From Couchioplanes azureus (GTDB taxonomy: Bacteria > Actinomycetota > Actinomycetes > Mycobacteriales > Micromonosporaceae), in contig NZ_BMQY01000002.1 in the NCBI RefSeq assembly GCF_014648355.1, positions 513,328-577,327 of the forward strand: a stretch of 64,000 nt of DNA, read 5' to 3'. Positions 25,854 through 36,299 of this stretch are shown piece after piece. Both the position numbers and the translations under genes were made by a program. The notes beneath the pieces are model-generated. The model was given only the letters and a program-made list of their open reading frames with translations. It was not told the origin of the DNA and did no database searches. How positions within the stretch are numbered: position 1 is the first letter of the stretch; every line of letters begins with the position of its first letter.

Positions 25854-27095
25854 ATGACCTGGACCCGATCGATCCGGGAGCGGGCCCGCCAGCGGCTCGC
25901 GGCCGCGGCCACCCGCAACGCCCCGCCACCCTTCGTGGTGGGGCCGGAGCTGCAGGACTCGGCCGCGCCCGTCGTCGTGGTGCAACCTCCGTCGCACAGC
26001 GAGGAGGTCCTGCCCCGCGCGGTGCGGACGGCCGGCGCCTGGGCCTGGCGGTTCATCCTGCTGGTCGTGGCCGCGTACCTGTTCCTGCGGGTGGTGTCGC
26101 TGCTGCGCGTGGTCGTCATCCCGGTGGTGGTCGCGGTGCTGCTGGCCGCGCTGTTCCAGCCGGTCTCGGCGGCGCTCACCCGGCGGGGCATGAAGCGCTC
26201 GCCCGCCGCCGCGCTCGTGCTCGTCGCCGCGCTGCTGCTGGTGTTCGGCGGGCTGAGCCTGATCGTCCGGACCTTCATCAGCCAGATCGACACCCTGTCG
26301 GCGCAGGTCGGCGACGGCATCGACGAGGTGCAGGACTGGCTGGCCCGCGGGCCGCTGCACGTCACCGACGCCCAGCTCAGCCAGTACGTCGAGCGTGCGC
26401 AGCAGGCCATCGGCGAGAACCAGGGCACGCTGACCTCCGGCGCGCTGAGCACCGCCGCCACGCTCGGCGAGGTCGTCACCGGCTTCTTCCTCGTCCTGTT
26501 CACCCTGTTCTTCTTCCTTCGCGACGGCCGCCAGATCTGGTCCTTCCTGTGCCGGCTGCTGCCGCGGGAAGCCCGCGTCCCCACCGCCCGGGCGGGCCAC
26601 TACTCCTGGCACACCCTGGTGTCCTATGTGCACGCGACGGTCCTGGTGGCCTTCGTGGACGCGGCCGGGATCGGCATCGGGCTGTTCGTCCTCGGCATCC
26701 CGCTGGCCCTGCCGCTGGCGGCGCTGGTCTTCCTCGGCGCGTTCGTCCCGGTGGTCGGCGCCACGCTCACCGGAGCGGTCGCCGTGCTGGTCGCGCTGGT
26801 CGCCGAGGGCCCGGTCAGCGCGCTCATCGTGCTGGCGATCGTCATCGCGGTGCAGCAGCTCGAGGGGCACGTGCTGCAGCCGCTCATCATGGGCCGGGCG
26901 GTGGCGCTGCACCCGCTCGCGGTCATCCTGGCGATCGCGGCCGGCATCGTGGTCGCGGGCATCATCGGCGGGCTGATCGCCGTACCGCTGCTGGCGGTGC
27001 TGAACACCGCCGTCCGCTACTTCGTGCAGCATCCGTCGGGGGAGCCGACTCCCGACCGCGAGCCGCCGGGCACCACGGAGACCGCGGTCGGCTAG
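25854..27095 (+). CDS. AI-2E (PerM/YdiK) family transporter
   Basis: A 413-residue membrane protein. A cytoplasmic basic N-terminus of about 60 residues precedes roughly eight membrane helices in the family pattern, with a large loop after the third (about residues 140-210). LGIPLALPLAALVFLGAFVPVVGATL and VQQLEGHVLQPLIMGR are hallmarks of the family. Members export small molecules or act as Na+/H+ antiporters; autoinducer export is only one proposal. GGAGGTG lies seven bases before the ATG. Confidence 0.9.
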   Translation: MTWTRSIRERARQRLAAAATRNAPPPFVVGPELQDSAAPVVVVQPPSHSEEVLPRAVRTAGAWAWRFILLVVAAYLFLRVVSLLRVVVIPVVVAVLLAALFQPVSAALTRRGMKRSPAAALVLVAALLLVFGGLSLIVRTFISQIDTLSAQVGDGIDEVQDWLARGPLHVTDAQLSQYVERAQQAIGENQGTLTSGALSTAATLGEVVTGFFLVLFTLFFFLRDGRQIWSFLCRLLPREARVPTARAGHYSWHTLVSYVHATVLVAFVDAAGIGIGLFVLGIPLALPLAALVFLGAFVPVVGATLTGAVAVLVALVAEGPVSALIVLAIVIAVQQLEGHVLQPLIMGRAVALHPLAVILAIAAGIVVAGIIGGLIAVPLLAVLNTAVRYFVQHPSGEPTPDREPPGTTETAVG

Positions 27096-27268
27096 TTCAC
27101 GCTCCTGTCACCTGGCGGCCACCTTCGCCGACGCCGCCACCAGCGGTTATTCGTCGTACGACCGCAATGAGATGTTCACACGAGCAACACTTCGGCCGAC
27201 ACTGACTCCCACCTATACCTCAGGTGGTGCCGATCACGGCACCGCTGAGACTCCGAGGGGAGCCGGCC

Positions 27269-27907
27269 ATGAGCCGAAGTACGACCCTGTTCGCCGCGAC
27301 CGTGACAGCCGCAGTGGCCACCGTCGGCATCGCCGCCGCGCCGGCATCCGCCACGCCACCCGGCATTCCCGGCAAGGCCACCGCCCAGGCCCAGCTCGAC
27401 GCGCTGACAGTCGCCGCACAGGGCTCGATGAGCGGTTACTCGCGCGACCTGTTCCCGCACTGGAGCACCGTCAGCGGCAGTTGCAACACCCGCGAGACCG
27501 TCCTGAAGCGCGACGGCAGCTCCGTGACCACAGACTCGGCCTGTGCCGCCACCTCCGGCCGCTGGTACTCCCCGTACGACGGCGCGACCTGGACCGCCGC
27601 CTCCGACGTCGACATCGACCACGTGGTCGCCCTGGCCGAGGCCTGGCGCTCGGGCGCCAGCTCCTGGAGCACGAGCAAGCGCAAGAGCTTCGCCAACGAC
27701 CTCACCCGACCGCAGCTGATCGCCGTCACCGACGACGTCAACCAGGCCAAGGGCGACCAGGACCCGTCCACCTGGCTGCCGCCGGCCAGCGGCTACCGGT
27801 GCACGTACGCCAAGATGTGGATCGCCGTGAAGTCGCACTGGGGTCTCACCCTGCAGTCGTCGGAGAAGACCGCCCTGCAGAACACCCTCGACACCTGCAC
27901 CGCATAG
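27269..27907 (+). CDS. Secreted HNH (DUF1524-type) nuclease
   Basis: A 212-residue protein with a signal peptide ending ASA just before TPPG (about residue 28). The mature part has the core DVDIDHVVALAEAWRSGA with the DH pair, FANDLTRPQLIAV and NQAKGDQDPSTWLPP, which is the arrangement of the secreted HNH/GmrSD-C type nucleases common in actinobacteria. Two cysteine pairs probably form disulfides. It probably degrades external DNA. GAGGGGAG lies eight bases before the ATG. A small hairpin (27226-27243) lies in the leader. Confidence 0.88.
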   Translation: MSRSTTLFAATVTAAVATVGIAAAPASATPPGIPGKATAQAQLDALTVAAQGSMSGYSRDLFPHWSTVSGSCNTRETVLKRDGSSVTTDSACAATSGRWYSPYDGATWTAASDVDIDHVVALAEAWRSGASSWSTSKRKSFANDLTRPQLIAVTDDVNQAKGDQDPSTWLPPASGYRCTYAKMWIAVKSHWGLTLQSSEKTALQNTLDTCTA

Positions 27908-27916
27908 CTTCCGCGA

Positions 27917-27946
27917 GACCGTCGTCCGCGTCAGCGGACGACGGTC
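27917..27946. terminator. Perfect 13-bp hairpin between converging genes
   Basis: GACCGTCGTCCGC, four bases, and its exact complement lie just past the nuclease stop, and the loop carries the stop codon of the minus-strand stress protein. The stem is strong but no U-tract follows. It probably ends transcripts from both sides. Confidence 0.6.
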
Positions 27947-28362
27947 ACCGGGCAGTTCGCGTACGCGGCGACGTGCTGGCTCACCGAGCCGAGCACCAGG
28001 CCCGCGAAGCCGCCGTGGCCGCGCTTGCCGACCACCAGCAGGTCCGCGCCCGCCGACTCGTCGATCAGCACCTTGGCGGCCCGGCCCTGCTTGACCTGCG
28101 GCTTGACGAGCACCGGCGGCTGCTCGCCGAGCTCCTCCTTGATCACCTGAACCAGGTCCTCGGCCGTACGCTGGCTCGGGTCGGGCACGTACCGCTCGGA
28201 CACGCTGACGTTGCCGGCCGGCGGCAGCAGCGTGTGCTCCCACACGTTGACCACTACCAGATCGGCACCGTGGTCCGCGGCCTCCGCGGCGGCCCAGTTC
28301 AGCGCCTTGCGGCTGCCGGGCGATCCGTCGACGCCGACCACGATGGTCTTCCACTCGCTCAC
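27931..28362 (-). CDS. Universal stress protein (UspA family)
   Basis: A 143-residue single-domain stress protein. It begins KTIVVGVDGSPGSRKALNWA and ends with the ATP-binding pattern GKRGHGGFAGLVLGSVSQHVA, so it is of the nucleotide-binding class. The GTG at 28362 is preceded by GGAGA. It is divergent from a transporter whose C-terminus carries a second stress domain, so the two may respond to the same condition. Confidence 0.93.
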   Translation of the reverse strand: MSEWKTIVVGVDGSPGSRKALNWAAAEAADHGADLVVVNVWEHTLLPPAGNVSVSERYVPDPSQRTAEDLVQVIKEELGEQPPVLVKPQVKQGRAAKVLIDESAGADLLVVGKRGHGGFAGLVLGSVSQHVAAYANCPVTVVR

Positions 28363-28552
28363 GGCCGTCTCCTCTCCCGTGTCGACCGACCTCATGGTGA
28401 CCGCGTTCGCGCCGGGCCGCCATCCGGGCGGCCGCATCCTCCACGATGTGCGGCGACGCCGCCGTACGCATCGACATCTGTTGCGACCCCCTCAGGCCGG
28501 GCTTAGCGTCGAGTCGCAGGTGACATGGATCACACAGCCCGGAGGGGTCGCC

Positions 28553-30472
28553 ATGACCGCTACCACGACGGAGTCCGTCTCGGCCGGTGCGGGCCAGGCC
28601 GAACGCAGGCCGCTGATGACCGGTACCGCCCTGCTGATGATGAACCTCGGCTTCTTCGGGGTGCAGTTCAGCTTCGGCCTCACGCAGTCGGCGGTGAACC
28701 CCCTCTTCCTGCTGATCGGGGCCGATCCCGACCAGTTGCCCATCCTCAACCTCGCGGGGCCGGTCACCGGGCTGCTGATCCAGCCGCTGATCGGCGCGAT
28801 CAGCGACCGCACCTGGCATCCGCGCTGGGGCCGCCGCCGCCCGTTCATCACCGCCGGCGCGATCCTCTGCGCGATCATCCTGTTCGTGTTCCCGTTCGTC
28901 GGCATCCTCTGGATCGCCGTGATCTGCTTCTGGCTGCTCGACGCCGGCAACAACACGTCGATGGAGCCGTACCGGGCGTTCATCTCGGACCGGTTGCCCA
29001 AGTCCCAGCTGGCGCGCGGGTTCCTGACCCAGAGCATGTTCACCGGCGCCGGCGCCGTGCTGGCGAACCTGTCGCTGTTCCTGCTGCAGAAGGTGTCGGC
29101 GCTGGAGAAGACCGCCGGCAACGGGGTGCCCTACTGGATGTACGTCTGCTTCATGATCGGCACGGTGTGCATCCTGCTCACGGTGCTGACCGCGATGGCG
29201 CGCACCAAGGAACTGACCCCGTCGGACGAGGAGCTCGCGGCGATCCGCTCGGCGCCCAAGGGCGTGCACCACGCGGTCGTCGAGATCAAGGACGCGGTCA
29301 AGGCGATGCCGATCGCCATGCACAAGATCGGTGTGGTCTTCCTCTTCCAGTGGTACGCCATGTTCGTCTACTGGCAGTTCCTGGCGGTCAGTCTCGGCGA
29401 GACGGTGTTCGGCGCCACGCCCGAGCAGGGCGGTCCGGCGTGGGACGACGCGATCGCCTGGAGCGGGCTGGAGAACGCCGCGTACAACTTCGTCACCATG
29501 ATCTCCGCGCTGTTCCTGGTCGGCTTCGCGCAGCGGCTCGGCGCCAAGCGGGTGCACGCGATCGCCCTCGCCCTGGCCGCGGTGGCGCTGATCTGGCTGG
29601 CCCGCATCGACAACCAGTACGTCGCGCTGGTGCCGATGATCGGCCTCGGCATCTTCTGGGCCAGCGCGGTCGGCGTGCCGTACCTGATGGTCGCCAGCAT
29701 GGTGCCGGCCACGCGCACGGGCGTCTACATGGGCATCCTGAACATGATGATCGTCGTGCCGATGCTGATCGAGACGGTGACCTTCGGCTGGATCTACAAC
29801 CACCTGCTCGACAGCCGGGGCAGCAACGCGATGACCCTGGCCGGCGTGCTGCTGGCCATCGGCGCAGTGGCGATGCTGTGGGTCAACCCGCCCGACGAGG
29901 CGGACGAGTCCCCGATCGTCCCGCTCGGCAGCAAGCGCAGCATCACCGTGTACGACCGGGTCGTGGTCGGTTCCGACGGCACCCCGACCAGCCTGTACGC
30001 CGTGGACCGCGCCGCCGAGGTGGCGCAGGCGGCCCAGGCGAAGCTGGTCGTCGTCACGGCCTACCGCGAGGGTGACGCCGCCGCGGCCGCCGCGCCCGCC
30101 GAGGGGACGCACCGCGACCTCTACGGCGTCGACGCCGCGCGCGAGGCCCTGGAGAAGTCGGTCACCGGCCTGACCCGGGAGCGGGCACGCTACATCGAAC
30201 AGCGGCTGGTCGCCGGAGATCCGGCCCAGGCCCTGCTCGACACGGTCGGCGCGAACCCGGCGAACCTCATCGTCGTCGGCAACCGCGGGCTGGGCGCCAG
30301 CCAGGGCCAGCTCCTGGGGTCGGTGCCCGGCGGCGTCGTGAAGAACGCGGTCTGCGACGTGCTCGTGGTGCAGACCTCGGCGCTGGACGAGGAGCGCTTG
30401 TTCGCCGGACCGGGCGCCGACGCCGGCCAGGTGACCGGCGACGGCCCCGACGCCCGGCCACCGGCTAGATGA
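28553..30472 (+). CDS. MFS/sucrose-type transporter fused to a UspA domain
   Basis: A 639-residue protein. Residues 1-460 form about 12 membrane helices of the glycoside-pentoside-hexuronide / SLC45 sucrose-transporter class ([22 protein letters not shown] is the motif after helix 2). Residues about 470-610 are a complete stress domain ([21 protein letters not shown] and [22 protein letters not shown], the ATP-binding signature), followed by a disordered tail. GGAGGGG precedes the ATG. The fusion suggests that transport is regulated by ATP or stress signals; the substrate may be a disaccharide. Confidence 0.87.
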   Translation: MTATTTESVSAGAGQAERRPLMTGTALLMMNLGFFGVQFSFGLTQSAVNPLFLLIGADPDQLPILNLAGPVTGLLIQPLIGAISDRTWHPRWGRRRPFITAGAILCAIILFVFPFVGILWIAVICFWLLDAGNNTSMEPYRAFISDRLPKSQLARGFLTQSMFTGAGAVLANLSLFLLQKVSALEKTAGNGVPYWMYVCFMIGTVCILLTVLTAMARTKELTPSDEELAAIRSAPKGVHHAVVEIKDAVKAMPIAMHKIGVVFLFQWYAMFVYWQFLAVSLGETVFGATPEQGGPAWDDAIAWSGLENAAYNFVTMISALFLVGFAQRLGAKRVHAIALALAAVALIWLARIDNQYVALVPMIGLGIFWASAVGVPYLMVASMVPATRTGVYMGILNMMIVVPMLIETVTFGWIYNHLLDSRGSNAMTLAGVLLAIGAVAMLWVNPPDEADESPIVPLGSKRSITVYDRVVVGSDGTPTSLYAVDRAAEVAQAAQAKLVVVTAYREGDAAAAAAPAEGTHRDLYGVDAAREALEKSVTGLTRERARYIEQRLVAGDPAQALLDTVGANPANLIVVGNRGLGASQGQLLGSVPGGVVKNAVCDVLVVQTSALDEERLFAGPGADAGQVTGDGPDARPPAR

Positions 30473-32039
30473 CGAAGCGGTCCACGATGCGCTTCAGATC
30501 GGTCGACATCTCGGCGAGCTGACCGGCGGCCCGGTCGGCCTCACCGACGCCGACGGTGGTGAGCTGCACGGAGTGGGCGACCTCGGTGATGGTCGAGGCG
30601 ACCCGCCCGCCCGCGGTCGCCGCCTCGGCGACGTTGCGGCTCATCTCGTTCGTGGTCACGCTCTGCTCCTCCACCGCCGAGGCGATGGTGGTCTGGAAGT
30701 CGCTGATCCGGGCGATGATCTCGGTGATCTCCTCGATCGCGGTGACCGCGCCGGTGGTGTCGGCCTGGATCGCGGCGACGCGCTGACCGATGTCCTCGGT
30801 CGCCTTCGCCGTCTCCTGCGCCAGGTCCTTGACCTCGGAGGCCACCACGGCGAAGCCCTTGCCCGCCTCGCCGGCCCGGGCCGCCTCGATCGTCGCGTTC
30901 AGCGCCAGCAGGTTGGTCTGCTCGGCGATCGCGGTGATCACCTTCACCACGTTGCCGATCTCCATCGAGGACTCGCCGAGCTTGGCCATCACGCCGGAGG
31001 TGGCCTTGGTGACGTCCACCGCCCGGGAGGCGACCCCGGCGGCCTGGGTGGCGCTCTCGCCGATCTCGCGGATCGACGCGCCCATCTCCTCCGCGCCGGC
31101 GGCGACGGTCTGGATGTTGGTCGACATCAGGGCCGCGGACTCCGCCACCGAACCGGCCTGCCGCGCACCGGCCTCCGCGCCGGCCGCGCTCTCCCGGCTG
31201 GTGCGGGCCAGCGAGTCCGCGGCCGTACCCAGCTCGTTCGAGTGCCGGGCCAGGTCGCCGACCGCCTCGCGCAGCGTCGTCATCGCCCGCCGCAGGTTGC
31301 CGGCCATCTGCCCCAGCTCGTCCCGCTGGTCCACCTGGGCGTCGCGGGTCAGGTCGCCCGACGCCATGGCGTCCAGCACGCCGGACACCCGGCGCAGCGG
31401 TCCCAGGATCATCTTGGACACGGCGAGCGCCAGTGCGATCGCGAGCGCCACGGCCATCACCAGGGCGACGAACACGACCGTCCGGGTCGTGGTGACGGTG
31501 GAGTCGAACTCCTTGCCGGCCAGCAGCTTCTCGTCGGCCCGCTTGAGCTCGTCGCTGATCGCCGTCTCGTAGGCCTTGCGCAGGTCGCGGTTGGGGCCCA
31601 TGGCGGCGTCCACGGCGGCCTTGGGGTCGGTCTCGTACGTCTTGAACTCCGCGTCCACCGCGGCGAACCAGGCGTCCGTCTTGCTCTTGATCTGGTCGAT
31701 GGTGGCCTGCTCGGCCGGGTCGCCCAGCCCGCGGGCCGCCGCCAGTCCCTCGTCGACCTTCGCCTTGCGGCCCAGCGCCTCGTCGCGGAACTTGACGTCG
31801 CCGGCGATCAGATAGCCGCGCTCGTCGTTGGCCGCGGCCTTCGCGGAGAGGGCGGCCGAGTTCAGGTTGGTGATGTACGGGACGGCCCGCTGCACCTCGC
31901 GCTCGCGGGTGTCCTGAAGCTGCGCGATGCCGACCAGGCTCAGCACGCCGGTGACCACCGTGCCGGCGATCGCCACACCGGCCACTGCCAGGATCTTCGC
32001 CGACACGCGGCGGTCTCGTACCCAACTTCCAGCCAGCAC
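30465..32039 (-). CDS. Methyl-accepting chemotaxis protein 2
   Basis: A 524-residue chemoreceptor. One membrane helix lies near residues 20-40, a four-helix sensor domain of about 150 residues follows ([17 protein letters not shown] to [13 protein letters not shown]), then a second helix, a HAMP domain and the signalling domain with [24 protein letters not shown]. The start is uncertain: GTG at 32039 gives this length, GTG at 32006 is the alternative. It is divergent from chemoreceptor 3, and its stop overlaps the transporter-Usp gene tail by eight bases. Confidence 0.88.
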   Translation of the reverse strand: MLAGSWVRDRRVSAKILAVAGVAIAGTVVTGVLSLVGIAQLQDTREREVQRAVPYITNLNSAALSAKAAANDERGYLIAGDVKFRDEALGRKAKVDEGLAAARGLGDPAEQATIDQIKSKTDAWFAAVDAEFKTYETDPKAAVDAAMGPNRDLRKAYETAISDELKRADEKLLAGKEFDSTVTTTRTVVFVALVMAVALAIALALAVSKMILGPLRRVSGVLDAMASGDLTRDAQVDQRDELGQMAGNLRRAMTTLREAVGDLARHSNELGTAADSLARTSRESAAGAEAGARQAGSVAESAALMSTNIQTVAAGAEEMGASIREIGESATQAAGVASRAVDVTKATSGVMAKLGESSMEIGNVVKVITAIAEQTNLLALNATIEAARAGEAGKGFAVVASEVKDLAQETAKATEDIGQRVAAIQADTTGAVTAIEEITEIIARISDFQTTIASAVEEQSVTTNEMSRNVAEAATAGGRVASTITEVAHSVQLTTVGVGEADRAAGQLAEMSTDLKRIVDRFVI

Positions 32040-32088
32040 CGCTGCCCCGCTTTCGTCTCCGGCCGGATCCGATCGCCCGGCAAGGTCT

Positions 32089-32115
32089 GCATCGGCGGCC
32101 AGGAGCAGGAAAATA
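32089..32115 (-). promoter_or_regulatory. Possible FliA-type promoter for chemoreceptor 2
   Basis: On the minus strand, TATTTTCC, 11 bases, GCCGATGC fits the spacing of the flagellar sigma promoter; the -10 matches six of eight positions and the -35 is poor. It lies about 50 bases upstream of the GTG at 32039. Confidence 0.4.
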
Positions 32116-32191
32116 CGTAGTTCACCGAATGTTAAGCCGGGTATCCGGCCTAATCGTCGTAATCCCGGCAAACCGTCGGCGTCGCGGGCAC

Positions 32192-32218
32192 TCAGTTTGC
32201 TAAGGGTCAGACCGATGT
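32192..32218 (+). promoter_or_regulatory. FliA-type promoter for chemoreceptor 3
   Basis: TCAGTTTG, 11 bases, ACCGATGT: the same spacing as at 18115-18141, with CCGAT conserved in the -10. The transcription start would lie about 35 bases before the ATG at 32258. Confidence 0.6.
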
Positions 32219-32257
32219 AACCGAGGCCCGAAAATCGTCTGAGGAAAGAGGCGGCAC

Positions 32258-33877
32258 ATGCGTCGGCGCCTGAGGAACATGTCCGTCGGATCCCGGCTGG
32301 GCGTGGCGTTCCTGGCCGTGTGCCTGCTGATGGCCGGGGTCGCCGGGGCCGGGCTGTGGGGCGCGCGCCGGCAGTCGTCGCTGCAGGCCGACATGGTGCG
32401 CCTCAACGCCCTGGTCAAGCAGGTCACCGAGCTTCGGTTCCTGGACAACGACATCAACGGCTGGCAGGGGTACGTCTGGGGCGAGGTCGTCCAGTGGGGC
32501 GTCGAATACCTGGACGGCGACAACCCCGACACGAGCCGCTACGGCCTGCTCGCCAGCAAGGCGCAGGTGCTGAAGCTGCTCGACGAGCTTCCCGAGGACC
32601 AGCTCACCGCGGCCGAACGCGCCGAGGCGGCCCGCCTGGGCGAGCTGTTCACCGCATACTTCGCACAGGACGACCAGATGGTCGCCGAGCTGGCCAAGGA
32701 CACCGCCGCCGGGCGCGCGAAGGCCTGGGACATGCTGTACGCCGAGCTCAGCGAGTCCTGGTCCGCCCTGCTGGAGTCGACCGAGAAGATCATCGCCTCG
32801 GTCACCGCCCGCGCCGAGGAGATCACCAGGCAGGTGCGGGCGGTCACCCGGCTGGTCAACATCGTGATCGGCGTCGCCGGTGCCCTCGCCGTCCTGGCCG
32901 CGCTGCTGCTGAGCCGCCTGGTGACGCGGTCGGTGGTGAAGCCGCTGCGCCGGTGCATCCGGGTGCTGGAGCGGATCGGGCAGGGCGACCTGACCGCGCG
33001 TACCGACCTCGACACGCACGACGAGACGGGCCAGCTCGGCCGGTCGGTCGACGAGACCGGGGAGGCGCTGCACCGCACCGTACGCGCGCTCGGCGACAGC
33101 GCCACCGCGCTCGCCGACGCCTCCACCCGGCTCAGCGCCACCAGTGACCGGCTGGCCGCCGACGCCGCCGACGCCGCCGGCCAGGCGGGCACCGCCTCCA
33201 CCGCCGCCGACGCGGTCGCCGGCAGCGTGCAGGCGGTCGCCGCCGGCGCCGAGGAGATGGGCGCCGCCATCGCGGAGATCGCCCGCAGCGCCAGCGCCGC
33301 CGCCGACGCGGCGGCCCAGGCGGTCGGCATCGTCGCCGCCACCGACACCACCATGCGCCGCCTCGGCGAGTCCTCCGCGCGCATCGGCACCGTGGTGGAG
33401 CTGATCACCAGCATCGCCGAGCAGACCAACCTGCTCGCCCTCAACGCCACCATCGAGTCGGCCCGGGCCGGCGAGGCCGGCAAGGGCTTCGCGGTCGTCG
33501 CCGGCGAGGTCAAGGAGCTGGCGCAGGAGACCGCCCGCGCCACCGCCGACATCGTCGCCCAGGTCAGCGCCATCCAGACCGACACCGGCGCCGCGGTCGA
33601 GGGCATCGAACGGATCGGCACCGTGGTCGGCGAGATCAACAGCCAGCAGGTGACGATCGCGGCCGCGGTCGAGGAGCAGAGCGTCACCGGCGCCGAGATG
33701 AGCCGTGGCATCACCGAGGCGGCCCGGGGCAGCAGCGAGATCGCCGCCGCCGCCGACGCGGTCGCCGGGCTCACCGGCCGTACCCGCAGCGAGGTCGACG
33801 AGGCCCGCCAGGCGGCCGACGAGCTCGCGCGCATGTCAACCGACCTGCACCAACTCGTCGGCCAGTTCCGCTACTGA
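32258..33877 (+). CDS. Methyl-accepting chemotaxis protein 3
   Basis: A 539-residue chemoreceptor. Membrane helices at about residues 13-35 and 205-228 enclose a helical sensor domain with [25 protein letters not shown] and the coiled-coil signalling domain follow; the tip reads [24 protein letters not shown], with serine replacing the usual alanine. Directly downstream is a GGDEF-EAL gene whose ribosome site overlaps this stop codon, so chemoreception and cyclic di-GMP turnover are likely co-expressed, behind a FliA-type promoter. Confidence 0.92.
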   Translation: MRRRLRNMSVGSRLGVAFLAVCLLMAGVAGAGLWGARRQSSLQADMVRLNALVKQVTELRFLDNDINGWQGYVWGEVVQWGVEYLDGDNPDTSRYGLLASKAQVLKLLDELPEDQLTAAERAEAARLGELFTAYFAQDDQMVAELAKDTAAGRAKAWDMLYAELSESWSALLESTEKIIASVTARAEEITRQVRAVTRLVNIVIGVAGALAVLAALLLSRLVTRSVVKPLRRCIRVLERIGQGDLTARTDLDTHDETGQLGRSVDETGEALHRTVRALGDSATALADASTRLSATSDRLAADAADAAGQAGTASTAADAVAGSVQAVAAGAEEMGAAIAEIARSASAAADAAAQAVGIVAATDTTMRRLGESSARIGTVVELITSIAEQTNLLALNATIESARAGEAGKGFAVVAGEVKELAQETARATADIVAQVSAIQTDTGAAVEGIERIGTVVGEINSQQVTIAAAVEEQSVTGAEMSRGITEAARGSSEIAAAADAVAGLTGRTRSEVDEARQAADELARMSTDLHQLVGQFRY

Positions 33878-33887
33878 GGCCAGGGCC

Positions 33888-36191
33888 GTGACCTTCGGCA
33901 TGGTCACGGCGGATATCTCAAGTATCGCGCTGCGGCGCCGATGTCGGGGCGTGCGGCATAGCAGGCTCTGGTGGCTGTGGCTGACGGTGGGGACGCTGGC
34001 CACCGGCAGCTACTACCTGCTGCCGGAGGGCGGCATGGGCCGCAACGTCGTCTACCAGGCGATCGGCCTGGCCTCCGCGCTCTTCATCGTGCTGGCCGTA
34101 CGGCTGCACCGGCCGCCGCACCCGGCGATGTGGTACTGGTTCGCCGCCGCCGAGGCGATCTGGTTCGTCGCCGACATCATCTTCGAGTACTACCAGTACA
34201 CCGAGGTCGAGGCGCCGTACCCGTCGGAGGCCGACGCGCTCTACCTCCTCGGGTACCCGATGATCTTCGTCGCGTTGCAGCGGGTGGCCCACCGCAACGG
34301 CAACGGCGGGCGCGACGTCGCCGGCCTGGTCGACGCCACCATCCTCGCGACCGGTCTCGGCCTGGTGTTCTGGGTCGTCATGATGGAGCCGCTCGCCGCC
34401 GACTCCACCGCACCGATGCTGGAGCGCCTGGTCAGCGTCGCCTATCCGGCCGCCGACGTGCTGCTGCTGGCCCTGCTCGCCCGGCTGGCCTTCGGCGTGG
34501 CGTCCTGGACGCCCACCATGCGCCTGCTGGCCGTCGGCGTGGTGCTGCTGCTCATCGGCGACACCGGCTACTCGCTGCTCGACCTGTACACCGACTCCGA
34601 CGGCACCTACCTCGACGCGATGTTCCTGCTGTCGTACGTGACCTGGGGTGCCGCCGCCCTGCATCCGTCGATGTGTCCCCCGGCCGCCGTCGCCCGCGCC
34701 GAGTCCCGGATGACCGCGGGACGCATCCTGCTGCTCGGCACCAGCTCGCTGCTCGGACCCGTGCTGCTGCTCGTACCCCGCATCGGCGGCAACATCCGCG
34801 ACCGCAGCGCGATCGGCATCGGCGCGATCGTGCTGTTCCTGCTGGTGCTGCTGCGCATGTCCGGCTTCGTCGGCCAGGTGCAACGCCAGGCCCGGCAACT
34901 CGCCGACATGGCCATGCGCGACGACCTGACCGGCCTGGCGAACCGCCGCCGTTTCGAACGCGACCTGGGCAGGGCGCTGCGCCGCGGCGACCGGCCCGTC
35001 GTGGCGCTGGTCGGCCTGACCGGCTTCAAGTCCGTCAACGACCAGCTCGGGCACGCCGTCGGCGACCAGCTCCTGGTCTCCGTCGGCCGGCGGCTGAGCG
35101 CCGGCGTGGACCCCCGGGCCCTGGTGGCCCGCATGGGCAGCGACGAGTTCGCCATCCTGATCGGCGACGCGACCCCGGAGTCCGCGGCCACCCTGGTCGA
35201 GACCATCACCGCGGCCCTGCACGACGCCTTCCACGTCGGCGGGCACGAGCTGCTGATCAACGGAAGCATCGGCATGGCCGAGGCCACCGACGCCACCACC
35301 GCCATGGAGCTCTTCCGCCGCGCCGACATCGCCATGTACGCGGCCAAGACCAGCGGCGAGTCCTGCCGCTGGTACACCGCCGAGCTCGACCAGCTCGCGG
35401 GCGAGGAGGCCCGGCTCGGCGCGGAGCTGCGCACGGCCCTGGACGCCGGGCAGTTCCGGCTCGTCTACCAGCCCATCGTCGAACTCCCCCACGGCCACAT
35501 CAAGGCCGTGGAGACCCTGGTCCGCTGGGACCACCCCGAGCGGGGGTTCATCAGCCCCGCCGAGTTCATCCCGGTCGCGGAACGCAACGGCCTCATCATG
35601 GAACTCGGCGCCTGGATCCTGCGCGAAGCCTGCCAGCAGGCCTCCCGCTGGCGCGCCGAGCTGGGCGACCTCGCACCGGAACGGATCAGCGTCAACGCCT
35701 CCGCCCGCCAGCTCGCCCACCGCGGCTTCGCCGCCCTGGTGGCGTCGGCGCTGAAGGACAGCGGGCTGAGCGCCACCAGCCTGACGATCGAGGTCACCGA
35801 GACCGCGGTGTTCGAGGGCGGCCAGGCCGTCGACACCCTGCACCGGCTGCACGACCTCGGCGTCCGCATCGCGCTCGACGACTTCGGCACCGGGCACTCG
35901 TCGCTGGGACTGCTCCAGACCGTGCCGGTCGACGTGCTGAAGGTCGACAAGAGCTTCGTCGACACCATCACCATGGCGGGCCGGCACGCGGTCATCGCCA
36001 CGGCCCTCATCCAGGTCGCCGACGGTCTGGGACTGACCGCGGTGGCCGAGGGGGTGGAGACCGCGGAGCAGGCGGCCGAGCTGGAACGCCTCGGGTACCG
36101 GCTGGCACAGGGCTTCTACTTCGGCAGGCCCGAAGCCCAGCCGGACTTCACCCGCGACCGGGGGGCCGCGGTAGGGCCCGCGACGGCCTGA
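33888..36191 (+). CDS. Membrane GGDEF-EAL cyclic di-GMP protein
   Basis: A 767-residue protein with about eight or nine membrane helices (residues 20-310), then a GGDEF domain and an EAL domain. The cyclase signature is GSDEF in RMGSDEFAIL and there is no RxxD inhibitory site, so cyclase activity is uncertain. The phosphodiesterase domain reads ETL in place of EAL but keeps SVNASARQL, EVTET, LDDFGTGHSSL and LKVDKSF, so it is probably active. The GTG at 33888 is preceded by GAGG overlapping the chemoreceptor stop; an ATG at 33900 is the alternative. It likely lowers cyclic di-GMP to favour motility. Confidence 0.88.
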   Translation: MTFGMVTADISSIALRRRCRGVRHSRLWWLWLTVGTLATGSYYLLPEGGMGRNVVYQAIGLASALFIVLAVRLHRPPHPAMWYWFAAAEAIWFVADIIFEYYQYTEVEAPYPSEADALYLLGYPMIFVALQRVAHRNGNGGRDVAGLVDATILATGLGLVFWVVMMEPLAADSTAPMLERLVSVAYPAADVLLLALLARLAFGVASWTPTMRLLAVGVVLLLIGDTGYSLLDLYTDSDGTYLDAMFLLSYVTWGAAALHPSMCPPAAVARAESRMTAGRILLLGTSSLLGPVLLLVPRIGGNIRDRSAIGIGAIVLFLLVLLRMSGFVGQVQRQARQLADMAMRDDLTGLANRRRFERDLGRALRRGDRPVVALVGLTGFKSVNDQLGHAVGDQLLVSVGRRLSAGVDPRALVARMGSDEFAILIGDATPESAATLVETITAALHDAFHVGGHELLINGSIGMAEATDATTAMELFRRADIAMYAAKTSGESCRWYTAELDQLAGEEARLGAELRTALDAGQFRLVYQPIVELPHGHIKAVETLVRWDHPERGFISPAEFIPVAERNGLIMELGAWILREACQQASRWRAELGDLAPERISVNASARQLAHRGFAALVASALKDSGLSATSLTIEVTETAVFEGGQAVDTLHRLHDLGVRIALDDFGTGHSSLGLLQTVPVDVLKVDKSFVDTITMAGRHAVIATALIQVADGLGLTAVAEGVETAEQAAELERLGYRLAQGFYFGRPEAQPDFTRDRGAAVGPATA

Positions 36192-36299
36192 CGAAAGTAA
36201 GGGCCTCGCCCTGACCGACGCCGGATGGCGACCGGGTGAAGGCGACCTACGGTCGATGCACTCCCCCGAACCCGGGCACGGTGTGCAGAGAGCGTAGGT

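Noticed and set aside
32140..32230. Fragments resembling a cyclic di-GMP (GEMM-I) riboswitch, such as GGCAAACC and GCTAAGGG, before chemoreceptor 3
   Set aside because: The elements are not in the required order, the GACGCAAAGCC segment is missing, and a FliA-type promoter explains part of the sequence.
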